From the NCBI GenBank assembly GCA_963816315.1, contig CAWFJZ010000020.1, forward strand, positions 177,326 through 241,325: DNA of 64,000 bases, read 5' to 3'. The DNA comes from CADEEN01 sp963816315. Lineage in GTDB: Bacteria > Pseudomonadota > Gammaproteobacteria > Burkholderiales > Burkholderiaceae_C. This document shows, piece after piece, positions 18,847 through 27,902 of the stretch (its first letter is position 1; every line of letters begins with the position of its first letter). The translations under genes were made by a program, and so were the position numbers. The notes below the pieces were generated by a model. The model worked only from the letters and a program-made list of their open reading frames with translations, made no database searches and was not told the DNA's origin.

Positions 18847-19742
18847 GATCGTCAGACATCGCCGAACTGATCGCGCTGGCCGCGATCTGGGGCGCTTCGT
18901 TTCTGTTCATGCGCATCGCCGTGCCGGAGTTCGGGCCGCTGGCACTGACCGCCCTGCGCGTCGGTATCGCCACGTTGTGCCTGCTGCCGCTGGTGCTGTG
19001 GCACGGCCACACAAGAGCGATGCGCACGCATTGGAAGGCGATCGCCATCGTCGGCCTGTTCAACTCGGCGCTGCCCTTCGTGCTCTTCGGCATCGCCGCG
19101 CTGGCGATCAATGCCGGCCTGTCGTCGATCTTCAACGCCACCGCGCCGCTGTGGGGCGCCGTGATCGCGTGGCTGTGGATGCGCGACAAGCTCTCGGCAT
19201 CGCGTGTGCTCGGGTTGTTCATCGGCTTTGTCGGCGTCGTCTTCCTGGCCTGGGACAAGGCCAGCTTCAAGCCCGGCGAGCACGGCGTCAGCGCCGGCCT
19301 GGCCATCGGCGCCTGCCTGCTGGCCACGCTGTGCTACGGCTTCGCCGCCAACTACGCCAAACAGCGGCTGGCCGGCGTACCGCCACTGGCCGTGGCCGCG
19401 GGCAGCCAGGCGGCGGCTGCGGCGGCGCTGTTGCTGCCGGGCCTCTGGTTCGCGCCGCAAACGATGCCCAGCGCCACGTCGTGGGGCAGCGTCGTCGTGC
19501 TCGCGGTCTTGTGCACCGCCGTCGCCTACCTGCTCTACTTCCGCCTGATCGCGCACCTCGGCGCGCCGCGCGCCATCACCGTCACCTACCTGATCCCGGT
19601 GTTCGCCGTGCTCTGGGGCGCGCTGTGGCTGCGTGAAGAGATCACGCTGTCGATGGCCGCGGGCTGCGCCGTCATCCTCGTCGGCACGGCGCTGGCGAGC
19701 GGGCTCGTGACGTGGCCGTTGCGGCGACGCGCGGTTACTTGA
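18843..19742 (+). CDS. EamA/DMT family transporter
   Basis: 299 residues with about ten hydrophobic segments arranged as two EamA repeats (ELIALAAIWGASFLFMRIAV; second repeat from GLAIGACLLATLCYGFAANY). The family exports amino acids, purines or other small metabolites; the substrate cannot be inferred from sequence. Its start overlaps the ogt stop (ATGA), so it is the third gene of the alkylation-repair operon. A DMT exporter in such an operon is unusual and could move a damaging or protective metabolite, which is speculation. Confidence 0.92.
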   Translation: MRSSDIAELIALAAIWGASFLFMRIAVPEFGPLALTALRVGIATLCLLPLVLWHGHTRAMRTHWKAIAIVGLFNSALPFVLFGIAALAINAGLSSIFNATAPLWGAVIAWLWMRDKLSASRVLGLFIGFVGVVFLAWDKASFKPGEHGVSAGLAIGACLLATLCYGFAANYAKQRLAGVPPLAVAAGSQAAAAAALLLPGLWFAPQTMPSATSWGSVVVLAVLCTAVAYLLYFRLIAHLGAPRAITVTYLIPVFAVLWGALWLREEITLSMAAGCAVILVGTALASGLVTWPLRRRAVT

Positions 19743-19823
19743 GCGTTCAACTCGACACAACGCCGCGCGCGATCTGCGCACTTTCGCGCATGCCGATCGG
19801 CCCGTCATCGCTACCTTCGGCGC

Positions 19824-20469
19824 ATGCAAACGTTGCGTCATGCCAGAGTCTTTGCCGTGCTGGCCACGGCGCTGCTGCTTGCGGGTTGCGGCGCCTTGCG
19901 CGCGCCCAGCGGCGAGAGCAGCGCGGTGGTGGCGCCCTTGCCCGCGCCCGCGCCCGTGGCTGCACCGGCGCCGCCGGCACCACCACCCACGCCGGCAGCA
20001 GCGAGCAACGCCGTACCGCGCGTCGAACGCATCGCTCGCGGCGCCCCGAACGCACCGTACGACGTCGGCGGCGAACGCTACGACCCCGAGAACGCCGACG
20101 TGCCGATCGTGCAGACGGGCGTCGCCTCCTGGTACGGCAAGCCCTTCCACGGCCGGCGCACCGCCAGCGGCGAGGTCTATGACATGCACGCCATGACGGC
20201 GGCGCACAAGACGATGCCGCTGCCGAGCTACGCGCGCGTGCGCAATCCGGCCAACGGCCGCGAGGTCATCGTGCGCATCAACGACCGCGGGCCGTTCAAG
20301 CCCAGCCGCATCATCGACCTCAGCTTCGCCGCGGCGCGACGCTTGGGCATCGCCGGCCTTGCAAAGGTGGAGGTGGTGCGGCTGACGCACGACGACATCC
20401 GCAGCGGCGCGTGGCAGCGGCCGGCCGCGCGGACTGCCGGCAGCAGACATCGTCGCCAGCGCGGAGTAG
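19824..20469 (+). CDS. rlpA: RlpA-family septal lytic transglycosylase lipoprotein (frameshifted near end)
   Basis: A lipoprotein: signal peptide with lipobox LLAGC, then a Pro/Ala-rich linker and the RlpA double-psi beta barrel (VQTGVASWYGKPFHGRRTAS, with YDMHAMTAAHKTMP, and VIVRINDRGPF containing the catalytic-site Asp). RlpA enzymes cleave denuded glycan strands at the septum. No SPOR domain is present, as in many short forms. In the given frame there is no stop and the frame runs 2.2 kb further into dctP. Removing one base at about 20420-20430 restores the ending PRGLPAADIVASAE and TAG at 20467-20469. Confidence 0.85.
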
Positions 20470-20550
20470 TAACCAGCCGCGGGTTTGTCGCCGGTCGCGC
20501 GGCCTGCCGCGCTGGCTACAGTGCCATGCGTGTTTGCATGGAGATCTGCG

Positions 20551-21660
20551 ATGAGCCTGAACCCACCGTTTCGCGCCGACCATGTCGGCAGTTTCCTGCG
20601 GCCGAAGTTCCTGCTCGATGCGCGCGAGCAGAAGGCGCACGGCGAGATCACCGCGGCGCAGTTGCGTGTGGTCGAAGACCGCGCGATCACCGAGGTGGTG
20701 AAGCTGCAGCAGGACGTCGGCCTGCAAAGCATCACCGACGGCGAGTTCCGCCGCACCTACTTTCACATCGACTTTCTCGAGCAGTTGGGCGGCGTGCAGT
20801 GCGACCCGCCGGTGCTCGTCAAGCGCGCCGACGGCAGCGAAGAGCTGGCGCCGCCGGCCATGCGCGTCACGGCCAAGGTCACGCATGCGAAGAGCATCCA
20901 GCGCGCCGACTTCGAGTTTCTGAGGTCGCAGGTGGCGGCCGGCAAAACGCCGAAGGTGACGATTCCCTCGCCGACGATGCTGCACTTTCGCGGTGGCCGC
21001 GCCGGCATCAGCCGCGAGGCTTACCCGGAGCTCGATCCCGCGTTCTACGACGACGTGGCGCAGGCCTATGGCGACGAGTTGCAATCGCTGTTCGACGCCG
21101 GCTGCCGCTACGTGCAGATGGACGACACCAACATGGCGTATCTCTGCGACGAGAAGATGCGCGAAGCCGCGCGCCAGCGCGGCGACGACCCGAACGAGCT
21201 GCCGCACCGCTACGCCGGCTTCATCAACAAGGTCGTCGCGAAGAAGCCGCAAGGCATGACGCTGGCGATGCACCTGTGCCGCGGCAACTTCAAGAGCACG
21301 CACGCGGCTTCCGGCAACTACGAGCCGGTGGCCGAGGCGCTGCTGTCGGAGATGAACCTCGACGCCTACTTCATGGAGTACGACGACGACCGCTCGGGCG
21401 ATTTCCGGCCGCTGCGTTTCTTGAAGCCGGGCAAGACCGTCGTGCTCGGCCTGGTGACGACGAAGTTCGGCGAGATGGAAAGCAAGGACACGCTGAAGCG
21501 CCGCATCGACGAAGCGGCGAAGTACGCGCCGCTCGACCAGCTCGCGCTGTCGCCGCAGTGCGGTTTTTCGAGCACGGTGCACGGCAACAACATCGCCGTC
21601 GAAGCGCAGCGCGCGAAATTGCGCCTGGTCGTCGAGACCGCCGCCGAAGTCTGGAAATAA
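20551..21660 (+). CDS. MetE-like cobalamin-independent methyltransferase (YxjG/YxjH type)
   Basis: 369 residues homologous to the C-terminal catalytic domain of MetE. Visible family marks are the FRADHVGSFLRP start, ITDGEFRRTYFHIDF, VQMDDTNMAYLCDE, the zinc-ligand His and Cys in MHLCRGN, and LSPQCGFSSTV with the last zinc Cys. Such stand-alone proteins transfer methyl groups to homocysteine from donors other than the usual folate in some bacteria; the donor here is unknown. dctP starts 24 bp after it on the same strand, suggesting an operon in which the TRAP transporter imports its methyl-donor or sulfur substrate (inference). ATG at 20551. Confidence 0.88.
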   Translation: MSLNPPFRADHVGSFLRPKFLLDAREQKAHGEITAAQLRVVEDRAITEVVKLQQDVGLQSITDGEFRRTYFHIDFLEQLGGVQCDPPVLVKRADGSEELAPPAMRVTAKVTHAKSIQRADFEFLRSQVAAGKTPKVTIPSPTMLHFRGGRAGISREAYPELDPAFYDDVAQAYGDELQSLFDAGCRYVQMDDTNMAYLCDEKMREAARQRGDDPNELPHRYAGFINKVVAKKPQGMTLAMHLCRGNFKSTHAASGNYEPVAEALLSEMNLDAYFMEYDDDRSGDFRPLRFLKPGKTVVLGLVTTKFGEMESKDTLKRRIDEAAKYAPLDQLALSPQCGFSSTVHGNNIAVEAQRAKLRLVVETAAEVWK

Positions 21661-21683
21661 ACATCAACCGAGGAGAGCTGAAG

Positions 21684-22703
21684 ATGATGAAACGTGTTGC
21701 CCTGGCCCTGTTCGCTGCCGCCGCCCTGCCCGCTGCGGCGCAGGACGTGACGCTGAAGTTCCACCACATCTGGAACCCGCAGGCCATGGCCGCCGTGAAC
21801 GTGATCGCGCCGTGGTGCGACAAGATCGCCAAGGAGTCGGCCAACAAGATGAAGTGCCAGATCCTGCCGGCGATGAGCGGCGGCGGCACTCCGCCGCAAC
21901 TGGTCGATCGCGTGAAGGACGGCGTCGATGACGTGACGATCACGCTGCCCGGCTACACCGCAGGGCGCTTTCCGATGATGGAAGTCTTCGAGCTGCCGTT
22001 CATGACCAACTCGGCCGAGGTCGGCGCGCGCGCGGCCTGGGACTACCTGAACAAGAACGCCAAGGCCGAGTTTCCGGGCACGAAGATCATCGCCACGTGG
22101 GTGCACGACGAAGGTTATGTGCACACCAAGGACAAGCCGATCAAGACGCTCGCCGACTTCAAGGGTTTGAAGCTGCGCGCGCCGACGCGGCAGACCAACA
22201 AGCTGCTGGCCGCACTCGGCGCCTCGCCTGTCGGCATGCCGCTGCCGGCGATTCCCGACGCGGTGAGCAAGGGCACGATCGACGGCTTCCTGCTGCCGTG
22301 GGAGGTGATGCCGTCGCTGAAGCTGCAGGAGATGGTCAAGTTCCACAGCGAGACCGACCCGGCGCGCCCGGCGCTGTACAGCGCGGTCTTCGTCTTCGCG
22401 ATGAACCAGGCCAAGTACGACAGCCTGCCGGCCGACCTGAAGAAGGTCATCGACGACAACAGCGGCGCCGCGCTGTCGCAGCAGATCGGCAAGATCTGGG
22501 ACGGCAGCCAGGCCGCAGGCCGCAAGGCGGCGCAAGAGCGCGGCAACACGTTCACGATGATCCCGGCGTCCGAACTCGACAACTGGGTCAAGGCCAGCGC
22601 GCCGCTGTACGACGAATGGGTGGCCGACATGGACAAGCGCGGCGCCAACGGCAGCGCGCTGTTGGCGGAAGCGCGCGAGCTGCTCGTCAAGTACAAGAAG
22701 TGA
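21684..22703 (+). CDS. dctP: TRAP transporter substrate-binding protein DctP
   Basis: 339 residues. A signal peptide (MMKRVALALFAAAALPAAAQ) precedes a DctP-type solute-binding protein. It has the LKFHHIWNPQAMAAVN start, ASANKMKCQILPA, the TLPGYTAGRFPMMEVFELPF segment, and LKLRAPTRQTNKLLAALGAS, where the ligand-binding Arg is expected. DctP proteins bind carboxylates or related compounds in the periplasm and hand them to a DctQM membrane pair encoded next. AGGAGAG lies upstream of the ATG. The genes of the small and large membrane subunits follow directly. Confidence 0.94.
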   Translation: MMKRVALALFAAAALPAAAQDVTLKFHHIWNPQAMAAVNVIAPWCDKIAKESANKMKCQILPAMSGGGTPPQLVDRVKDGVDDVTITLPGYTAGRFPMMEVFELPFMTNSAEVGARAAWDYLNKNAKAEFPGTKIIATWVHDEGYVHTKDKPIKTLADFKGLKLRAPTRQTNKLLAALGASPVGMPLPAIPDAVSKGTIDGFLLPWEVMPSLKLQEMVKFHSETDPARPALYSAVFVFAMNQAKYDSLPADLKKVIDDNSGAALSQQIGKIWDGSQAAGRKAAQERGNTFTMIPASELDNWVKASAPLYDEWVADMDKRGANGSALLAEARELLVKYKK

Positions 22704-23218
22704 GGCGCTCGCCCTGCTGCACGCTGCTGCGCATCGCCTGCGCCCACGCGCTTCGCCTTGACCGGCGCGGCCGTCGGCGCTGGTCGCGGTGGCGCTGACG
22801 ACGGTGGCCAGCGTCGTGCTGCGCGCGCTGACCTCGCGGCCGATCCAGGGCGATGTCGAGATCACGCAGTTCGGCATCGCGCTGGCGATTTCGCTGATGC
22901 TGCCGTGGTGCCAGCAGCGCGGCGCCAACATCATTGTCGATTTCTTCACCCAGCGCTTGCGCGAGCGGCGCCTGCGCGCTGCTCGACGGCATCGGCTGCC
23001 TGCTGATCGCGCTGATGTACCTGCTGCTGGCGTGGCGCACCGGCGTCGGCGCGCAGGCGGTGCAGGCGGCCGGCGAGACGTCGATGATCCGCGGCTGGCC
23101 GATGTGGTGGGTCTATGCGTCGCTGGCGCCGGGTCTGGCGCTGGCGGCACTGATCGCGCTGGCGCAAGCGGCGATGCACTTCAGCGGCCGTCGCCTCGAC
23201 AACGGCAACAACGCATGA
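22702..23218 (+). CDS. dctQ: TRAP transporter small permease DctQ (multiple frameshifts; start uncertain)
   Basis: Two clear DctQ stretches in different frames: VALTTVASVVLRALTSRPIQ through DVEITQFGIALAISLMLPWC to DFFTQRLRERRLRA, then, after a break near 22970-22976, LLDGIGCLLIALMYLLLAWR, SMIRGWPMWWVYASLAPGLA and the end RRLDNGNNA. Upstream, the first membrane helix appears to be split by one more extra base near 22775, possibly another near 22745, so the true start cannot be fixed; it lies just after the dctP stop. Four membrane segments fit the family. The TGA overlaps the dctM start (ATGA). Confidence 0.75.
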
Positions 23219-24604
23219 CGCCAACGACCATCGGCCTGCTGATGTTCGCCGGCATGCTGGTGCTGATGGCCGTGCGCGTGCCGATCGCCGCGGCGATGTT
23301 CATCCCCGGCGCGCTCGGCTACTGGGCGATGACCAACGACATGGCGCTGCTCAATCAATTGAAAGGCAGCGCCGTCGCGCGGCTCACGGTCTATGACTTG
23401 TCGGTCATTCCGCTGTTCCTGCTGATGGGCCAATTCGCCACGCAGGGCGGCCTCTCGCGCGCGCTGTTCAAGGCCGCCGCGGCTTTCGTCGGCCACGTGC
23501 GCGGCGGACTGGCGATGGCCTCGGTGCTCGCCGCCGGCGCGTTCGGCGCGGTCTGCGGCTCGTCGGTGGCGACCTCGGCGACGATCACGCAAGTGGCCTA
23601 CCCCGAGATGCGCGCGCACGGCTATCACGGCCGCCTGTCCACCGCGTCGCTGGCGGCCGGCGGCACGCTCGGCATCCTGATCCCGCCTTCCGTGCCGCTC
23701 GTCGTGTACGCGATCCTCGACCGAGCAGAACATCGCCAAGCTGTTCGCTGCGGCGATGCTGCCCGGCATCCTGGCGATGCTCGGCTACCTCGTCGTCATC
23801 GCGCTCTACTGCCGCGCGCGCCCCGAGATGGCGCCACCGGGCAAGCCGGTGCCGATGCGCGATCGCTGGCAGGCGTTGCTGCGCATCTGGCCGATCGTGG
23901 TCATTTTCGTGATCGTCTTCGGCGGCATCTACGGTGGCTTTTTTTCGCCGACCGAAGGCGCGGCCGTCGGCGCCGTCGCCACCTTCATCGCCGGCGTCGC
24001 CGGCCGCGAGCTCGACGGCCCCGGCATCGTGCGCAGCTTTCTCGGCACCGCGGAGACCAGCGCGATGGTGTTCCTGATCTTCCTCGGCGCCGACATGATG
24101 AACGCGTCGCTCGCCTTGACGGCGATGCCCGCTGCGCTCGCCGCCTGGGTCGGCCACCTCGACGTGCCGCCGCTGGCGATCGTCGCTGCCGTGCTCGCCT
24201 TCTACGTGCTGCTCGGCTGCGTGATGGACGAGCTGTCGATGCTGCTGCTGACGATCCCCGTGATCTTCCCCGCGGTGATGAGCCTCGAGCTGTGGGGCCT
24301 TGCGCCTGAGCCGAAGGCGATCTGGTTCGGCATCCTGGTGCTGATGACGGTCGGCATCGGCCTGATCGCACCGCCGGTCGGCTTGAACGTCTATGTCGTC
24401 AACAACCTGGCGCGCGACGTGCCGATGAGCGAAACCTACAAAGGCGTCTTCGCGTTTCTGGCCTGGGACGCGCTGCGCGTGGTGCTGCTGCTGTTCTTTC
24501 CGCTGCTCGCACTCGGGCTGGTGAACGCTGCTGTTCTCCTGAAGGCGTTGTCCGACACGGCTGCGTCTCGCGCGCCGACAGGGCGCCGCCGCGTGCCGGT
24601 CTAA
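23215..24604 (+). CDS. dctM: TRAP transporter large permease DctM (frameshifted)
   Basis: The 12-TM ion-coupled permease of the TRAP system. Part one shows the start GLLMFAGMLVLMAVRVPIAA, SVIPLFLLMGQFATQGGLSR and the signature FGAVCGSSVATSATITQVAY and GGTLGILIPPSVPLVVYAI. A single extra G at about 23719 breaks the frame; removing it gives LTEQNIAKLFAAAMLPGILA and joins the second half (FSPTEGAAVGA; GCVMDELSMLLLTIPVIFPA; GLIAPPVGLNVYV). Total about 462 residues, slightly longer than most DctM because of a C-terminal tail. ATG at 23215 overlaps the dctQ stop. Confidence 0.9.
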
Positions 24605-24635
24605 GGTGGTGCATCGTTCGTGAAGGAGCAACACC

Positions 24636-25067
24636 ATGCCCCGCACCGCCCATTGGATCTCCACCGCCGCGCTGGCCACGGCGTTCGCCGCCTTTCAGGT
24701 TTATGCCGAGCCCGGCGACGGCCTGCCGATGGCCACCGAGTCGGGCGCCGTCACCGTGATCAGCGGTGGTGTCGATCTCGACGAGGCCGAGCGCATGAAG
24801 CAGGCCGCGGGGCGTTATCCGCTGCGCGTCGTCTTCAGCGTGCCTGGCGGCAACTACGCCGTACCGCAGGAGTTCACGCTGATGCAGGGCACGCAGACGG
24901 TGCTGAAGATTCAATCGGCCGGTCCCTGGCTGCTGATCGACCTGCCGCCCGGCGCGTACACGATGCAGGCGCGCGTCGAAGGCCGCGTGTTCGATCGCGC
25001 GGTGACCGTGAACCGCCGCGGCAGCACGGTGCATTGGGTGGTGCCGGACGGCGCCAGCGGCAGCTGA
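24636..25067 (+). CDS. Secreted protein of unknown function, 143 aa
   Basis: Starts with a signal peptide (WISTAALATAFAAFQVYAEP). The mature part is a predicted beta-sandwich: LRVVFSVPGGNYAVPQEFTL, TVLKIQSAGPWLLIDLPPGA and YTMQARVEGRVFDRAVTVNR resemble carboxypeptidase-regulatory-like modules. GAAGGAGCAACACC precedes the ATG. It stands between the TRAP operon and a run of small stress-type genes. No enzymatic motif. Confidence 0.7.
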   Translation: MPRTAHWISTAALATAFAAFQVYAEPGDGLPMATESGAVTVISGGVDLDEAERMKQAAGRYPLRVVFSVPGGNYAVPQEFTLMQGTQTVLKIQSAGPWLLIDLPPGAYTMQARVEGRVFDRAVTVNRRGSTVHWVVPDGASGS

Positions 25068-25088
25068 ACCGAAGCGCAGGAGCCAGCC

Positions 25089-25418
25089 ATGCCACGAGCC
25101 GCCTGGAGCGCCAAGCGCGAACGTCAATACGACCACATCAAGACCGGCCTGCTGCAACGCGGCAAGCCCGAAGACGAAGCCGAGGAGATCGCGGCGCGCA
25201 CCGTCAACAAGGTGCGGGCGCAGGAAGGCGAATCCGTCGAAGCCAGCAAGGCGTCGCTGGATGACCTCTCGCCCAGCCGCCGCGGCGGCCTGCGCTCGCA
25301 CACGGGCGCGAAGGGACGCACGCACCGCCAGCTCTATGAAGAAGCGCGCGCCAAAGGCATCGCCGGCCGATCGGCGATGAACAAGGCGCAACTCGAACGC
25401 GCCTTGGGGTCGCGATGA
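25089..25418 (+). CDS. Small basic Rho-N/ChaB-like protein (annotated elsewhere as plasmid stabilisation-type)
   Basis: 109 residues, strongly charged. The N-terminal part has the pattern WSAKRERQYDHIKTGLLQRG followed by a KPEDEAEEIAARTVNKVRAQ helix, typical of a widespread small family in proteobacteria. The C-terminal part (THRQLYEEARAKGIAGRSAM, NKAQLERALG) resembles the SAP/Rho-N helical nucleic-acid-binding motif. AGGAGCCAGCC precedes the ATG at 25089. Function is not established; the Rho-N-like end suggests RNA or DNA binding. Confidence 0.7.
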   Translation: MPRAAWSAKRERQYDHIKTGLLQRGKPEDEAEEIAARTVNKVRAQEGESVEASKASLDDLSPSRRGGLRSHTGAKGRTHRQLYEEARAKGIAGRSAMNKAQLERALGSR

Positions 25419-25437
25419 AGCCATCGCGCATTCGCCG

Positions 25438-25629
25438 ATGCCCGTGCCGCCGGAGCCCACACCGCCGGCAACGCCGCCGTTGCCCGCGGACCCGCCACCA
25501 CCGCCGGTCGAGGACCCGCCGCACGAACCGGCGCAACCGATCCAGGACCCGCCGTTGCCGCGACCGACCGTCCTACATCCGGCGCGCTCGCGCTCCGACG
25601 TCAAACACGCCCCCTCGCCGACGCTCTGA
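25438..25629 (+). CDS. Short proline-rich protein, 63 aa
   Basis: From ATG 25438 the frame encodes a chain with about one third Pro and many Glu/Asp (MPVPPEPTPPATPPLPADPP, PVEDPPHEPAQPIQDPPLPR) ending at TGA 25627-25629. The regular PP spacing and acidic residues favour a real coding frame over the Arg-rich alternative frame of the same DNA. Similar short Pro-rich proteins occur in related genomes as far as I recall. No signal peptide, no known function. Weak ribosome site. Confidence 0.45.
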   Translation: MPVPPEPTPPATPPLPADPPPPPVEDPPHEPAQPIQDPPLPRPTVLHPARSRSDVKHAPSPTL

Positions 25630-25686
25630 CAGCCCGCGACGACTTAACTTCAGCGCACTATCACTTCAACCAGATGAGGCGTCGAA

Positions 25687-26286
25687 ATGAGCGTCTTGCA
25701 CTGTGTCCGCGGCGTTATGTGTGTGATGACGTTGGCGTCTGCTGCGGCGCATGCGGTGCCGGATGACGCGGCCTTGTCTCGTCTGGAGATCGACACCTTG
25801 CAGCCATCGGATTTAGCCCGTCGCGACGGCATCGCCGTGGCGCGATTTCAAGAGCGATGGCAAGACGCCGGCTCGCCGACGCAGCGCAGCACGCTGCCAT
25901 CTTCGTTCGCCGACGACGGTCTGCGTGCACGTTGGTGGTGGGGCCGTGGCGCCTTCGAGCTCGGCGCCGGCGCCGACTGGCTCGCGCCTCAACGCACGGC
26001 CGCTGGGGCACGGCCGTTGAATCAGGTGGTCGGCGTTCGCGCCTCGTTCTCGGCACGCACCCGCGTCGTCTATGAAACAGAAACCACGCCGTCCTGGCGC
26101 AGCAGCGGCAACCCTGCCGGCGCCGGCGTGCGCACGTCGCGTGTGGCCTTGGAGTTCAAGTCCAAACCGTCGCCGGTATCGAACCTGCGCGACGGCCTGT
26201 TGCGCGTGCAACTGAGCGGCGACGCCGCCGTGCACTTCAGGCCGCGCAGCGGCGGCCTGCAGGTCATGTACCGCGAACGCTTCTGA
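25687..26286 (+). CDS. Secreted protein of unknown function, 199 aa
   Basis: Signal peptide MSVLHCVRGVMCVMTLASAA followed by HAVPDDAALSRLEIDTLQ. The rest is beta-rich with many Arg, Ser and Gly (WWWGRGAFELGAGADWLAPQ; RVALEFKSKPSPVSNLRDGL), ending MYRERF with a terminal Phe, which is common in outer-membrane-associated beta proteins. I do not recognise the family. Convergent with the next gene, whose stop lies 3 bp away. Confidence 0.65.
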   Translation: MSVLHCVRGVMCVMTLASAAAHAVPDDAALSRLEIDTLQPSDLARRDGIAVARFQERWQDAGSPTQRSTLPSSFADDGLRARWWWGRGAFELGAGADWLAPQRTAAGARPLNQVVGVRASFSARTRVVYETETTPSWRSSGNPAGAGVRTSRVALEFKSKPSPVSNLRDGLLRVQLSGDAAVHFRPRSGGLQVMYRERF

Positions 26287-26289
26287 CGC

Positions 26290-27168
26290 TCAACCGCCGC
26301 CGGCGGCCTGTTGCCGCCGCACCTGCTCGCGCTTCATCGTCACGTACTCGCTGCGTTCGAGCTCGCGCAGTTGCCGCGCGTAGCGTTCGACGCCGCCGTG
26401 CCAATCCGCCAGTCGCCGTTCGAACTGTTGCGCCGGCGGCAGCGACAGCGCGCCGAGGTAGGCCTCGATCGCCAGGTAGTAGCGCATCGTGTTGCGCTCG
26501 ACCACGCCACGCACGCCGCCGATGTACTGCGGCTGGCCGTCGTGCTGGCGCCCGATGACGGAGAAGCCGACCTTGTCGCGCCCGACCGTCGCCAGGTAGC
26601 CCTGCATCGCCACCCTGGCGCCCAGACCGAAGGCATAGGCATACGACAGGTGCACGATGCTGCGCCGCTCGCCCTCGGCCGCCGCCTCGAGCACGATGCG
26701 GTAGCCGCTGGTGCCCAGCGGGCCCTCGTCGGCGCTGAGTTGCACCTGCAGATAGTCGGGCCGCGACGCCACGACGCGGTAGCTGAACGAGAAGCGGAAG
26801 GCCTGGTCCTGCGCCTGATCGTGCTTCTGGCCGACGACCAGTTGCAGCACTTCGGACGGCTTGTCCGCGGCGCCCCGGCACTGCTTGACGTTCAAGTGCA
26901 GGATCAGGATGTCGCACCAGTGACCCACGCCTTGCAACGCCGGGCCGACCACCGAGAACGGCAGGTCGATGCGGGCATCGATGTCGCCGCGCAAACGGTC
27001 GGCCTGCTCGCTCGACTCGAGCACGAGCGGGCGGGCAAAGGCGTTGCTTTCCAACGCATCGCGCAGCGCGGCGTGGCGCGCTTTCAACGCCGCCGCGTCC
27101 TGCGCTTGCGCCGGCAGCGCACCAGCCATCGCAACGGCCAGCAGCGCCAGAAGCCTTCTGCAGTTCAT
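26290..27168 (-). CDS. Periplasmic protein of unknown function, 292 aa
   Basis: ATG at 27168 gives a signal peptide (CRRLLALLAVAMAGALPAQA). The mature chain shows VVGPALQGVGHWCDILILHL, a conserved-looking Cys/His stretch, then KQCRGAADKPSEVLQLVVGQ, and beta segments ending with FERRLADWHGGVERYARQLR and a basic C-terminus. The pattern of long antiparallel strands with a signal peptide suggests a periplasmic binding or START-like fold, but I cannot name a family. GGTGAG lies upstream of the start. Confidence 0.65.
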   Translation of the reverse strand: MNCRRLLALLAVAMAGALPAQAQDAAALKARHAALRDALESNAFARPLVLESSEQADRLRGDIDARIDLPFSVVGPALQGVGHWCDILILHLNVKQCRGAADKPSEVLQLVVGQKHDQAQDQAFRFSFSYRVVASRPDYLQVQLSADEGPLGTSGYRIVLEAAAEGERRSIVHLSYAYAFGLGARVAMQGYLATVGRDKVGFSVIGRQHDGQPQYIGGVRGVVERNTMRYYLAIEAYLGALSLPPAQQFERRLADWHGGVERYARQLRELERSEYVTMKREQVRRQQAAGGG

Positions 27169-27342
27169 CTCACCGATGCTGGGGCCAGGCCACGACTGCG
27201 TGCGTAGGACGGCGCCGTGTCGCCATGCACGCAGGACCGCAACTACAGCGCAGGGCGGCACCGTCTGCTGTGTGCTGCCTGGCGCGGTGGCCACGTTCGG
27301 TCGATCAACAGCGCACTTTGACGGCGAGTTGTAGCCGGTGCA

Positions 27343-27798
27343 TCAGCGATTGCGCCGCGCCGGGCCGACGCTGCTGACGCGTGGTTCGACGCGAAGCCCG
27401 CGATCGCCGAGCGAGAGCGGCATGTCGTACGCCGACGCTTGCTCATCTGCCTGCTCGTCGATATCGACCGCGCCGCACTCGTCGAGGATCGTCTCCATCG
27501 GTTCGACCTGCTGCGGGTCGGCAATGACGATGGTGAGCACAAAGTGATCGCTTGTCTGCGGCCTGGTCCAGTCGCTGGCAGCCTCGCTGACCCGCTGCAA
27601 CAGAGCGACGAAGAAGCGTTTGACGGCGCCGCGCGCGTGCGGCGTCGGCCCGTGCTCGGCCGGCGCGGCCTCGACCCAGGGCCAGTCTTCAACCGCCAAG
27701 CGGATAGCGGTGTTGCTGACGCCCGCAGCCGCGAGCCGGCACCAAGCCTGCCTGGCCTCGCCGGCCGTCTTGAAGACGCCTGCCACAGTGGTGTTCAT
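27343..27798 (-). CDS. General-stress-type protein of unknown function, 151 aa
   Basis: MNTTVAGVFKTAGEARQAWC opens an alpha/beta domain like the ~Ala-rich YflT/heat-induced stress proteins (GVFxxxxEARxAxxRLAAAGVSxxAI). A middle basic segment and a second beta-alpha unit follow (HFVLTIVIADPQQVEPMETI; LDECGAVDIDE), then a short basic tail. No membrane segment. A near-perfect 18-bp palindrome lies 59 bp upstream of the ATG at 27798 and recurs upstream of the MEDS gene, hinting at shared control. Confidence 0.65.
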   Translation of the reverse strand: MNTTVAGVFKTAGEARQAWCRLAAAGVSNTAIRLAVEDWPWVEAAPAEHGPTPHARGAVKRFFVALLQRVSEAASDWTRPQTSDHFVLTIVIADPQQVEPMETILDECGAVDIDEQADEQASAYDMPLSLGDRGLRVEPRVSSVGPARRNR

Positions 27799-27856
27799 GG
27801 CGGTGACGAACCTCGTTGTCGCCAATGTTTATTTAACAGCGCCAGCCGCCGAGCGT

Positions 27857-27874
27857 ATGTCCGCTAGCGCACAT
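27857..27874. promoter_or_regulatory. 18-bp palindrome, copy 1 (ATGTCCGCTAGCGCACAT)
   Basis: Near-perfect inverted repeat (one mismatch in eight-base arms ATGTSCGC/GCGCACAT, centre TA), 59 bp upstream of the 27343-27798 gene. A second copy is at 28551-28568. The length and symmetry fit a dimeric regulator or a stress promoter operator; the regulator is unknown. Confidence 0.5.
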
Positions 27875-27878
27875 AGCG

Positions 27879-27900
27879 CGCCTTGCGGCAACGCAAGGCG
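27879..27900 (-). terminator. Hairpin with GCAA loop after the MEDS gene
   Basis: CGCCTTGCG and CGCAAGGCG are exact 9-bp inverted arms around GCAA, 2 bp beyond the MEDS gene stop. No clear T run follows, so it may terminate weakly or protect the mRNA 3' end. Confidence 0.5.
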
Positions 27901-27902
27901 GT

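Noticed and set aside
19824..22703. Apparent 959-residue fusion of RlpA with a TRAP binding protein
   Set aside because: The middle runs out of frame through the MetE-like gene. It results from a one-base error that hides the rlpA stop; dctP has its own ribosome site and signal peptide.
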